From NCBI RefSeq assembly GCF_000163295.1, contig NZ_GG700527.1, positions 203,453 through 267,452 on the forward strand: DNA of 64,000 nt, in the 5' to 3' direction. The DNA comes from Anaerococcus vaginalis ATCC 51170 (lineage in GTDB: Bacteria > Bacillota > Clostridia > Tissierellales > Peptoniphilaceae). Made by a program: the position numbers and the translations under genes. Below the pieces are notes generated by a model. The model was given only the letters and a program-made list of their open reading frames with translations, did not search any database and had not been told where the DNA came from. How positions within the stretch are numbered: the stretch's first letter is position 1; each line of letters begins with the position of its first letter. This document shows, one piece after another, positions 8,641 to 21,045 of the stretch.

Positions 8641-8667
8641 ATGGGAATAATTGCTAAAATTGCATAG
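8641..8667 (+). other. Eight-codon ORF with a strong ribosome site, divergent from the XRE gene
   Basis: ATG at 8641 encodes MGIIAKIA then TAG. AAGGAGAGAG lies just upstream with good spacing. A +1-type frame change near the stop would continue the hydrophobic pattern for about eight more residues (IEIIEDIG). It could be a tiny peptide, a decayed amphipathic-peptide gene, or chance. Confidence 0.2.
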
Positions 8668-8794
8668 AAATTATTGAAGATATAGGATAAGTGGCAAAAG
8701 CAAATACAAAACTAGAAAAATGTAGATTGCAAAAAATTATTAATTTTCTTAAAAAAAAATAAAAATATATCTTTAATTTTTAAAAATATTGTGG

Positions 8795-8800
8795 TATGAT
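8795..8800 (+). promoter_or_regulatory. -10 element of the purH-purL-guaB leader
   Basis: TATGAT with a weak TTTAAT -35 (8772-8777, 17-base spacing). Transcription would begin near 8807, giving a leader of about 220 bases before purH. The 8670-8790 segment upstream is very A/T-rich and holds nothing I recognise. Confidence 0.45.
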
Positions 8801-8829
8801 TATTTTACATTCATTTGGGGGTATTTATC

Positions 8830-8967
8830 ATGGATTTTATTTTTAAAATTGAAAAATTTACAATTATGATTTTATCTATGAAAAAAATTGAAAGGCTAAG
8901 ATCTTTCTGCGAATTTCTATGCCCAAATTTGTCTATGAATGGAGTAATGTTTTATCAGGGAAGCTAA
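8830..8967 (+). CDS. Possible 45-codon leader peptide upstream of purH
   Basis: An ATG-initiated ORF of 45 codons preceded by GGGGG nine bases upstream. The product begins MDFIFKIEKF and ends FYQGS. Its TAA stop lies in the 5' arm of the terminator hairpin at 8958-8982. It matches no family I know. The arrangement suggests a leader whose translation affects the hairpin, but coding is unproven; codon content is plausible for this genome but not decisive. Confidence 0.35.
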   Translation: MDFIFKIEKFTIMILSMKKIERLRSFCEFLCPNLSMNGVMFYQGS

Positions 8968-8986
8968 TTTTGTTAGCTTCCCTTTT
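8958..8986 (+). terminator. Terminator/attenuator in the purH leader
   Basis: GGGAAGCTAA and TTAGCTTCCC make a perfect 10-bp stem with a 5-base loop followed by TTTT. It stands 41 bases before purH, and no convincing promoter lies between, so the pur genes must be reached by read-through. I could not match the leader to the guanine, ZTP or PRPP riboswitch consensus. Confidence 0.8.
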
Positions 8987-9027
8987 CTTGTCTTTAAATT
9001 TAGACTAAAAGCTTATGGGAGGGATTA

Positions 9028-10533
9028 ATGAGAGCTTTAATATCTGTTACTGAAAAAAAGGATGTAGAAAAACTTGCTAGAGGTTTGAATGAATTAGGTG
9101 TGGAAATTGTATCTACTGGCGGTACATATAAAAAAATTAAAGAAAGCGGAGTAGATGTAAAAGAAATTGAAGAGATAACAAATTTTCCTGAAATTTTGGA
9201 CGGCAGGGTAAAAACTTTATCTCCTTATGTTCACGGAGGAATTCTTTACAAAAGAGATGACGAAAATCACAAAAAAACTGTGGAAGAAAATAATATCAAA
9301 GACATTGATATAGTTGTTGTAAATTTGTATAAGTTTGAAGAGTCCTTAAAGAGTAATGATATTGACAATATTATTGAAAATATTGACATAGGCGGACCAA
9401 CTTTGATTAGATCTGCTGCCAAAAATCACAAGGACTGCATAGTTTTGACTGATCCAAGTGATTATGATGAATTTTTGGAAAAATTAGAAAATAATCAAGT
9501 TGATTTGGAATACAGAAGATATTTGGCTATGAAAGCATATTCTCTTACGGCTTATTATGATAGTGTAATTTCTAGATTTTTCAAAGATTTGACCAAAAAA
9601 GAAAGCGAATATAAAACTTATGGTCTTAGAAAAATTGAGGATTTAAGATATGGAGAAAATCCAAGCCAAAAAGCAAGTCTTTATGAAGATACTTATGCAA
9701 AAGGACTTTTAAAAGATATAGAAATTTTACACGGAAAGGCAATGAGTTTTAATAATTACAATGATTTAAATATTGCTTTGGAACTTGCAAAGGAATTGGG
9801 AGAAAATTCTTGTGTAGCTTTAAAACACCAATCTCCTTGTGGAGCTGCTATTGGAGAAAATGCTTTTGATGCTTACAAAAAAGCATATGAAGCTGATTCA
9901 TTATCAATTTTTGGTGGAATTGTTGCCTTAAATGGAGTAGTTGATGAAAAAACTGCAAGCATGATGAGTGAAATTTTCCTTGAAATTATTGCAGCAAATG
10001 ACTTTACAAAAGAGGCTTTGGAAATTTTATCTAAAAAGAAAAATGTTCGTCTAATAAAAGTTGATTTATCAAAAGATATGGTTGAAGAAGATGTTAAATA
10101 TTTGGAAGGAAAAGTTTTAGTCCAAGATACCGATTCAAAAGAAGATGATTTTGAAGTTGTAACTGAAGTAAAACCAGATAAAAAAGATATTGATGATTTA
10201 AAGTTTGCAATGACAGTTGTAAAATATACCAAATCTAATGCCATTGTAATTGTTAAAGATGGAAAAACTTTGGGAGTTGGTTGTGGACAAACTTCAAGAA
10301 TTTGGGCTTTGGAATCAATCAAAAATAACCACCCAGATGTAGATTTTACTGATTCAATTATGTCATCAGATGCCTTTTTCCCATTTGATGATTGCGTAGA
10401 ATTTGCCCACAAAATTGGAGTAAAATCTATTATCCAACCAGGCGGATCAATTAAAGATAAGGATTCAATCGATAAGTGCAACGAATACAAAATGTCCATG
10501 GTATTTACCAACAACAGACATTTCAGACATTAA
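9028..10533 (+). CDS. purH: Bifunctional AICAR transformylase / IMP cyclohydrolase
   Basis: A full-length 501-residue PurH catalysing the last two steps to IMP. The N-terminal MGS-like cyclohydrolase domain (about 1-140) starts ALISVTEKKDVEKLA and contains IVSTGGTYKKI and the NFPEILDGRVKTLSP block. The transformylase domain follows, with KHQSPCGAAIG near residue 275 (the KHxNPCG catalytic motif with Ser for Asn). It ends in the conserved FTNNRHFRH. ATG is preceded by GGGAGGG. First structural gene of purH-purL-guaB; purL begins 11 bases after its stop. Production depends on passing the leader terminator. Confidence 0.97.
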   Translation: MRALISVTEKKDVEKLARGLNELGVEIVSTGGTYKKIKESGVDVKEIEEITNFPEILDGRVKTLSPYVHGGILYKRDDENHKKTVEENNIKDIDIVVVNLYKFEESLKSNDIDNIIENIDIGGPTLIRSAAKNHKDCIVLTDPSDYDEFLEKLENNQVDLEYRRYLAMKAYSLTAYYDSVISRFFKDLTKKESEYKTYGLRKIEDLRYGENPSQKASLYEDTYAKGLLKDIEILHGKAMSFNNYNDLNIALELAKELGENSCVALKHQSPCGAAIGENAFDAYKKAYEADSLSIFGGIVALNGVVDEKTASMMSEIFLEIIAANDFTKEALEILSKKKNVRLIKVDLSKDMVEEDVKYLEGKVLVQDTDSKEDDFEVVTEVKPDKKDIDDLKFAMTVVKYTKSNAIVIVKDGKTLGVGCGQTSRIWALESIKNNHPDVDFTDSIMSSDAFFPFDDCVEFAHKIGVKSIIQPGGSIKDKDSIDKCNEYKMSMVFTNNRHFRH

Positions 10534-10543
10534 GGATAAAATC

Positions 10544-15672
<5,129 letters not shown>

Positions 15673-15674
15673 TA

Positions 15675-16052
15675 AGTAAAAGATTGGATTTTGTCCAATT
15701 TCAGAGCGTAGACAAACCCTCAAGCACGAATATCGGACTTCAAAAATTGTTGATTTCTAAATTCCAAAATTCTAAAAACGCAAACTCGCTAACGCGATGA
15801 CAGATAAATAGCTTAAAATTGTGCTAGTGGCACGATTTTAATATTTATCCCTAGGAATAAAACAAAGAATTAAAATTTAATTGAATTTAATTTATTTAAT
15901 AAATTATCATAGCTTTAAATTTTAGAGTGCGTTTTTTTGACGAATTTTAAAATTTGAAATCAAATCAATTTTTTCCGTATGATATTCTTAGCGTGAGGAT
16001 TTGTATACTTTATCAACAGTCTGAGATTGGATTTTGTCCAATCTTTTATTTT
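15675..16052. repeat. Large imperfect palindrome with terminator-like ends (MITE-like)
   Basis: About 378 bases with no gene. The ends share AAAAGATTGGATTTTGTCCAAT (split as a hairpin at 15682-15699 and 16024-16042). Inside them, arms of about 85-110 bases (15700-15787 and 15925-16022) are imperfect reverse complements, recognisable from shared GAATATC, TTGATTT, AAAATTC and AAAACGCA blocks. The centre holds a further strong hairpin (15802-15849, GTGC-tagt-GGCAC core). The right end works as an intrinsic terminator (stem GATTGGA/TCCAATC then TTTTATTTT). No transposase, and no clear target-site duplication. Confidence 0.65.
16024..16049 (+). terminator. Terminator hairpin at the right end of the palindromic element
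   Basis: GATTGGA and TCCAATC pair around a 5-base loop followed by TTTTATTTT. The left copy (15682-15699) lacks the T-run. Confidence 0.75.
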
Positions 16053-16101
16053 CTAAAAAATTAGGGTAAGAATATAAAAAGAAAAAAAATTAGGGGGATA
16101 T

Positions 16102-16494
16102 ATGTCAGATCTTACAAAAATAATTATTGATTATTATAAAGGAAAAAATTTATCAATAGAAGAAATTGCAGATGAATTGGATAAAGCGAAGATTGAAGTA
16201 ATTGAAAATTTTTTGGACAACAAATTATATGTTAAAAAAAGAAATGGAAAAATTGAATTATTTGATATTGACAAGATATTAAGATCAATAAAAAATGCAG
16301 CAAGAGATGGAAATATTGACCTTAATACATCAGATATATCAATTTTAAAAAATGATTTAATGAAAATGGTAGAAAAAAACCACAAGAGAATTATTCCTAC
16401 AGCAAAAATAAAAGAATATGTAGAAAATATTTTATATGAAGATGGCTACAAAAAAGTATTAGAAAACTACAAATCATATATTAAAAGCAAATAA
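16102..16494 (+). CDS. Free-standing ATP-cone domain protein
   Basis: A 130-residue protein. Residues 42-128 match the ATP-cone fold (KKRNGKIELFDIDKILRSI, then IIPTAKIKEYVENIL and DGYKKVLENYKSYI). The first 40 residues form a small helical segment (KNLSIEEIADELDKA) that could be a helix-turn-helix. ATP cones normally sit at the N terminus of ribonucleotide reductases or in NrdR behind a zinc ribbon. Here there is no zinc ribbon and no reductase domain. It may be a nucleotide-sensing regulator; that is inference. ATG has an AGGGGG site; it is monocistronic with a terminator. Confidence 0.72.
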   Translation: MSDLTKIIIDYYKGKNLSIEEIADELDKAKIEVIENFLDNKLYVKKRNGKIELFDIDKILRSIKNAARDGNIDLNTSDISILKNDLMKMVEKNHKRIIPTAKIKEYVENILYEDGYKKVLENYKSYIKSK

Positions 16495-16518
16495 AATGAG
16501 CCTTTTATGGCTCATTTT
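16493..16518. terminator. Bidirectional terminator between the ATP-cone gene and lrgB
   Basis: AAAATGAGCC and GGCTCATTTT form a perfect 10-bp stem around a 6-base loop, with T-rich flanks on both strands. The two convergent genes end on either side. Confidence 0.85.
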
Positions 16519-16530
16519 AAATTTCTTATT

Positions 16531-17223
16531 TTAAATTATAATTTCTACAAGTTTCATAGCAAGTGGCATTATTATTACTGCAGTAATTCCTGCAATTGCA
16601 ATTGAAAGCCCACTCATTGCTCCTTGAATTTCTCCCATAAGTCTTGCTTGACTTGTTCCAACTGCGTGGGATGATGTGCCTATGGCAACTCCTTGGGCAA
16701 CTGGATCTTTTATTCTAAATATTTTCATTACAATAGGGGCAAAAACTGCTCCGCTTACTCCTCTAATTACAACGACAATTGCAGTAAGTCCAATTATTCC
16801 TTGGTATTCTCCGGAAAGCGAAATTGCTATTGCTGTTGTTATTGATTGTGGAATTAAACTTGCAACTAAATTTTTATCAATTTGGAATATTTTTGATAAA
16901 AATATGGCAAGTACAAATGAAAATATTGTTCCAAATCCAACTCCAACAAGTATTGGCAAAATATTTTTCTTTAGTGTATCAAGATTTGCATATAAATCTA
17001 AAACCATTGCAACTGTTGCAGGTCCTATAAAAAATGCTATAAAATCTCCACCTTTTTTGTAATATTCGTAGTCGATTCCTGTAATGGATAAAAATCCTAT
17101 AATCAAAAGTATAGCAATGAGAAGTGGATTTGCTATAGGAGTTTTTAATTTTTTATTTATCCATTTCCCAATTTCGTAGGCAGCAAAGGATAAAACTATG
17201 CCAAAATATTGATTATCAAGCAT
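16531..17223 (-). CDS. lrgB: LrgB-family membrane protein (2-oxo/2-hydroxyacid carrier subunit)
   Basis: A 230-residue polytopic protein with LrgB signatures: GPATVAMVLDLYAN near residue 87, SLIPQSITTAIAIS near 145 and GTSSHAVGTSQARLMGE near 185. LrgB acts with LrgA. Homologues include B. subtilis PftAB (pyruvate uptake) and plant PLGG1 (glycolate/glycerate exchange), besides the older holin-like view. It overlaps lrgA by eight bases and is last in the glcD-lrgA-lrgB operon, which favours a metabolite-transport role for a substrate of GlcD. Confidence 0.88.
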   Translation of the reverse strand: MLDNQYFGIVLSFAAYEIGKWINKKLKTPIANPLLIAILLIIGFLSITGIDYEYYKKGGDFIAFFIGPATVAMVLDLYANLDTLKKNILPILVGVGFGTIFSFVLAIFLSKIFQIDKNLVASLIPQSITTAIAISLSGEYQGIIGLTAIVVVIRGVSGAVFAPIVMKIFRIKDPVAQGVAIGTSSHAVGTSQARLMGEIQGAMSGLSIAIAGITAVIIMPLAMKLVEIII

Positions 17224-17566
17224 CTTTCCTCCTTTGTAAAAATTGCACTACAAGTCCTGTAAGAGCCATTGAAATTATTGTTCCAATTATAACTAAAATA
17301 ATTATTTGGAAAATTTTTCCTTTAATGACATCGACATTAGCAAGTATTCCTACTCCTGCTGGTACAAAAAGAAAAGCTAAATTTTTTAAAATACCATCAG
17401 AAGTTTCTTTTATATCTTCACTTTTGAGTATGTTAAATTGTAGGGCGATAAAAAGATAAATCATTCCATAAACAGGTTCTGGTATTGGATAATTTATAAT
17501 GCTTCTTGTAATAGCTCCTAAAAATAAACAAACACAAAGGATTACAAATTCTTTTAGGTAATTCAT
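17216..17566 (-). CDS. lrgA: LrgA-family membrane protein
   Basis: A 116-residue protein with four hydrophobic helices and the family motif YPIPEPVYGMIYLF near residues 26-40 (usually PIPGSVIGM). It is the small partner of LrgB. The open frame reaches a TTG two codons upstream, but ATG at 17566 has better spacing (eight bases) from AAAGGA. It lies 17 bases after glcD and overlaps lrgB, so all three are co-transcribed. Confidence 0.87.
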   Translation of the reverse strand: MNYLKEFVILCVCLFLGAITRSIINYPIPEPVYGMIYLFIALQFNILKSEDIKETSDGILKNLAFLFVPAGVGILANVDVIKGKIFQIIILVIIGTIISMALTGLVVQFLQRRKDA

Positions 17567-17583
17567 AATCAAATCCTTTAAAT

Positions 17584-19011
17584 TTACTCACCTAATAAGG
17601 AAATAACTTTATCTGGATTTAAAATCATATTTGGATCAAAGGCTTTTTTAATTCCTCTCATTATTTCAATATTTACGTTACCTTCAAAGCTCTTTAGATA
17701 TTTTTTCTTTCCGTTTCCTATTCCGTGTTCTCCAGAAATTTTTCCTCCCAAATAATAAGCTTTTTTATAGATTACATCCATAAATTTATCAACTTCTTCT
17801 TTAAATTGATCAAGTTTATCTTCTTCATTTGATAGGGTGTAAATATGCAAGTTTCCATCTCCAGCATGGCCGAATGATTTAACATTAAACATATAAGATT
17901 CGCTTTCCTTATTAACAAAATTAATATATTCAGCAATTTTTGTTACAGGAACTACAACGTCGCACTCATCCAAAAGTTTATTTTGTGTTTCAATAGCTTC
18001 AAGGAAAGAACTTCTTGCAGCCCAAGCATCTCTAATTGAATTTGGAGTATCAGCAACTAAAACATCAATTGCACCATTATCAACCAAAACTTCAGCAGCT
18101 TGCTCAAGAGTATTGTCGATTAAATCCTCATCATCGCCATCAAAAGTAATTAATAAATAGGCTCCAACATCAATTCCTTCCATATTTTTAGGGAAAGTTT
18201 CTTTGCCTATGTATTTTTCACTAGCTATAACTATATCTCTTTCCATAAACTCAATAGCTTGTGGATTTAAATTATTTTGGAATAATTTAGGAACAGTAGA
18301 AATACAATCATCCAAATCTTCAAAAGGTACAATTAAAGAAACAGTATGTTTTGGATTTGGAACTATTTTTAAAGTAAGCTCAGTAATAATTCCAAGAGTT
18401 CCTTCACTTCCAACCATCAAATCTTTTAAAGAATAACCAGTAGATGATTTAGAAACAATAGATCCAAAAGTAGTAATTTCTCCACTAGGAAGAACAACTT
18501 CCATTTTTCTTACATAATCACGAGTTGTGCCATATTTAACAGCACGCATTCCGCCTGCATTTAATGAAACGTTTCCGCCAAGTGTAGCATTTTTTTCGCC
18601 TGGATCAGGTGGATATAAATATCCCTTATCAAGACAAGTTTGAGCCAAAGTACTTAATAAAACACCAGGTTCAACCCTAACAACTAAATTTTCTTCATCA
18701 AATTCTAAAATTTTGTTCATGGATTGCATATTAATCATTACGCCATTTTTAATAGCAACACCAGCGCCAGTCAAACCACTACCAGCACCTCTTGCTATAA
18801 CAGGAATTTTATTTTCATTACAAATTTTCATTATTTTTGAAACATCTTCCTTGCAAGTAGCGTCAATCAAAACATCAGGGATTCCTTCGCCATAAATTGG
18901 CATTTCATCGTGGAAGAAATCTTCATTAATTTCTTCTCCTACATAAACTTTTCCATTTACTGATGATTTAATTTGTTCAATAATTTCGTCATTAATTTTG
19001 TTGTAATCCAT
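17584..19011 (-). CDS. glcD: FAD-binding 2-hydroxyacid dehydrogenase (GlcD/LDH type)
   Basis: A 475-residue flavoprotein of the vanillyl-alcohol-oxidase superfamily. FAD-binding PCMH domain at about 35-220 (PVIARGAGSGLTGAGVA, PDPGEKNATLGGNVSLNAGG, GSEGTLGIITE). C-terminal oxidase domain with FGHAGDGNLHIY near 377 and KISGEHGIGNGKK near 430. Members oxidise D-lactate, L-lactate or glycolate; in anaerobes they work with EtfAB in NAD-linked lactate oxidation. Co-transcription with lrgAB and an etfBA pair 2 kb away fits that. ATG follows TTAGGAGG. The substrate is not fixed by sequence. Confidence 0.9.
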   Translation of the reverse strand: MDYNKINDEIIEQIKSSVNGKVYVGEEINEDFFHDEMPIYGEGIPDVLIDATCKEDVSKIMKICNENKIPVIARGAGSGLTGAGVAIKNGVMINMQSMNKILEFDEENLVVRVEPGVLLSTLAQTCLDKGYLYPPDPGEKNATLGGNVSLNAGGMRAVKYGTTRDYVRKMEVVLPSGEITTFGSIVSKSSTGYSLKDLMVGSEGTLGIITELTLKIVPNPKHTVSLIVPFEDLDDCISTVPKLFQNNLNPQAIEFMERDIVIASEKYIGKETFPKNMEGIDVGAYLLITFDGDDEDLIDNTLEQAAEVLVDNGAIDVLVADTPNSIRDAWAARSSFLEAIETQNKLLDECDVVVPVTKIAEYINFVNKESESYMFNVKSFGHAGDGNLHIYTLSNEEDKLDQFKEEVDKFMDVIYKKAYYLGGKISGEHGIGNGKKKYLKSFEGNVNIEIMRGIKKAFDPNMILNPDKVISLLGE

Positions 19012-19036
19012 TTTTCCCTCCTAAATGTAAATAGAA

Positions 19037-19066
19037 ATTGTATACTTAACTAAGTTACTTAGTTAA
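19037..19066 (-). promoter_or_regulatory. Promoter and palindromic operator of glcD-lrgAB
   Basis: The palindrome TTAACTAAG-TTA-CTTAGTTAA (19046-19066) is perfect, 9-bp arms. On the minus strand it covers a -35 (TTAACT) and the spacer, with -10 candidates TATACA (16-base spacing) or TACAAT (18) at 19037-19044. A repressor dimer bound here would occlude the promoter. A second TATAAT lies further upstream near 19080. The regulator gene is not adjacent. Confidence 0.65.
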
Positions 19067-19765
19067 TTATGTATCAATTATAACATGGAAAAATCGTATG
19101 GGAAAGTTTTCCTTTAATTAAATATAAATATCAATAATAAATAAATTTATAATTTAAAATGAGAAATCATCTTAAATTTCTTAGAAATTCAAAAAATTAA
19201 ATTTTCTAAGAGCAAATGGGGAATAGACTAAAACAAAATAGAAATTGAAAAATTTTGATTTTTAAATTTGAAAATTTTTAAAATCAAGTCATTTAAATAT
19301 ATTAGCTTTTTAATAATAAACAAAATATATTTGGATTAGATGAAACTTTTTATCTTAAATTTAAGCAAAAAAAATATTTTTCATTCTTAAAATTTAAAAA
19401 CTGATTTACAAAATAAAATATATAGTTAAAATTCGTAAATATATTGATAAAGATTTGACAGATAGACTGATTGTGATATTATTATAATGTAGGTAAATGT
19501 TTTTTGGGAAATCTTTTTACTATAATTAAGAGAAATAAAAATAAAGAAATAAAATTTAGAAAAAAATATTAATTAAATTTTAAATTTCATATAATAATAG
19601 TCTAAATTTTGTTTTTTGATTTTGATTTTTAGAATTTTAAATTATATAAAAAATGATAAAGAGAGGGAATTTTAATTTATATAATAACAAGGATAGAACG
19701 AAAAAAATTTCCCAAAAAAATTTAGGACTTAAAGCTAAAAGCTTGATAAAAATCGGCTAAAAAGC
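19067..19765. other. AT-rich intergenic region between divergent redox operons
   Basis: About 700 bases with no supported gene. It contains A/T hairpins (for example near 19178-19210 and 19250-19300), a promoter-like site at 19455-19482, and a pair of inverted copies of a TAAAT-TTTTTT-GGGAAAT motif at 19494-19512 (+) and 19707-19724 (-), nearly identical. Tandem AAAGCTTGA(T/C)A motifs lie at 19738-19747 and 19762-19771. Confidence 0.5.
19455..19482 (+). promoter_or_regulatory. Distal promoter upstream of the acyl-CoA dehydrogenase
   Basis: Consensus TTGACA (19455-19460), 16-base spacer and TATTAT (19477-19482); a TATAAT also overlaps slightly downstream. A transcript from here would carry a leader of nearly 400 bases. 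Confidence 0.5.
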
Positions 19766-19802
19766 TTGACAAGTCTAGTTCCGATTGTTAATATAATAAC
19801 AT
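19766..19802 (+). promoter_or_regulatory. Promoter with Rex-like operator for acyl-CoA dehydrogenase-etfBA
   Basis: TTGACA (19766-19771), then TAATAT at 17-base spacing or TATAAT at 20. TTGTTAA-TATA-ATAACAT (19785-19802) closely matches the Rex consensus TTGTTAA-N4-TTAACAA and covers the -10. Rex represses butyrate-pathway genes in clostridia until NADH/NAD+ rises. A similar site lies before hbd. Confidence 0.65.
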
Positions 19803-19878
19803 AGGTAAAAAAGTGTTTCTTACTATTATTTTTAAAAATTTAAAAATAATAAATATGGAAAATTATTTAGGAGAAAAT

Positions 19879-21015
19879 ATGTATAAATTATCAGAAGATT
19901 ATGAAGAAATGAGAGAGATGTTCCATGGCTTTGCAGAAAGTGAAGTTAAACCATTAGCTCAAAAAGTAGATGAAGAGCATATGTTCCCAGAAGAAACAGT
20001 TGCAAAAATGCAAGAATTAGGTTTCTTTGGAATTCCATTTGATGAAGAATTTGGCGGTCAAGGTGCTGACACACTTACATACGTACTTGCAGTTGAAGAA
20101 CTTTCAAAATACTGTGCATCAACAGGTGTAATTTTATCAGCTCACACATCATTATCAGCTGATTGTATCAATAAATTTGGTAATGATGAACAAAAGAAAA
20201 AATATTTAACACCACTTGCAAGCGGAGAAAAATTAGGTGCTTTTGGACTTACAGAACCAAATGCAGGAACTGATGCTTCAGGTCAACAAACAACAGCTAA
20301 ACTTGATGGAGATGAATATGTACTTAATGGTACAAAAATCTTTATAACAAATGGTGGATATGCTGATATTTATGTAGTATTTGCCATGACAGATAAGTCA
20401 AAAGGAAATCACGGAATTTCTGCATTCATAGTTGAAAAAGGAACTAAAGGATTTGATTTTGGTACACTTGAAAATAAAATGGGAATCAATGGTTCATCAA
20501 CTATGGAATTAATTTTCCAAGATTGTAGAATACCAAAAGAAAATTTACTTGGAGAAGAAGGTAAAGGATTTAAGATTGCTATGGCAACTCTTGATGGTGG
20601 AAGAATTGGAATTGCAGCTCAAGCTCTTGGTATTGCAGAAGGTGCTTTAGAAAAAGCTGTTCAATATTCTAAAGAAAGAGAACAATTTGGACGTCCTTTA
20701 GCTAAATTCCAAAATACACAATTTAAATTAGCTGAAATGGCTATAGAAATTGAAGCTGCTAGAAATTTAGTTTATAAAGCAGCAAGCCTAAAAGATGCTG
20801 GAGAAAATTACTCAGTAGCAGCAGCTATGGCAAAATTAAAAGCTTCAAGAACAGCATCATTCGTTGCTGATAGAGCAGTTCAAATTCTTGGTGGATATGG
20901 ATATATCAAAGAATATGACGTTGAAAGAATGATGAGAGATGCAAAAATTACAGAAATTTATGAAGGTACTTCAGAAGTAATGTTAATGGTTGTATCAGGA
21001 GCTCTTTTAAGATAA
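19879..21015 (+). CDS. Acyl-CoA dehydrogenase, butyryl-CoA type
   Basis: A 378-residue short-chain acyl-CoA dehydrogenase. FGLTEPNAGTDASG near 125 (FAD/substrate loop), REQFGRPLAKFQNTQF near 265, and ITEIYEGTSEVM near 360 with the catalytic Glu. Directly followed by etfB and etfA, the arrangement of electron-bifurcating butyryl-CoA dehydrogenase (crotonyl-CoA to butyryl-CoA with ferredoxin reduction). The frame extends upstream, but ATG at 19879 has TTAGGAG seven bases ahead and gives the usual family length. Substrate chain length is inferred from context. Confidence 0.9.
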   Translation: MYKLSEDYEEMREMFHGFAESEVKPLAQKVDEEHMFPEETVAKMQELGFFGIPFDEEFGGQGADTLTYVLAVEELSKYCASTGVILSAHTSLSADCINKFGNDEQKKKYLTPLASGEKLGAFGLTEPNAGTDASGQQTTAKLDGDEYVLNGTKIFITNGGYADIYVVFAMTDKSKGNHGISAFIVEKGTKGFDFGTLENKMGINGSSTMELIFQDCRIPKENLLGEEGKGFKIAMATLDGGRIGIAAQALGIAEGALEKAVQYSKEREQFGRPLAKFQNTQFKLAEMAIEIEAARNLVYKAASLKDAGENYSVAAAMAKLKASRTASFVADRAVQILGGYGYIKEYDVERMMRDAKITEIYEGTSEVMLMVVSGALLR

Positions 21016-21045
21016 TAATTAAGAAGATAAATTTAGGAGGAATAA

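Noticed and set aside
8807-9027. Guanine or ZTP riboswitch before purH
   Set aside because: Looked for the conserved purine-box loops and the pfl/ZTP core sequences; neither is present in recognisable form, so only an unassigned attenuator is reported.
9873-10514. Minus-strand ORF of 213 codons inside purH
   Set aside because: Shadow of purH on the opposite strand; Ser/Ile-rich composition from reversed codons and no ribosome site.
16531-17566. LrgAB as a holin/antiholin pair
   Set aside because: Operon with glcD and lack of lytSR or cidAB nearby favour a metabolite carrier; the holin role is not excluded but is less supported.
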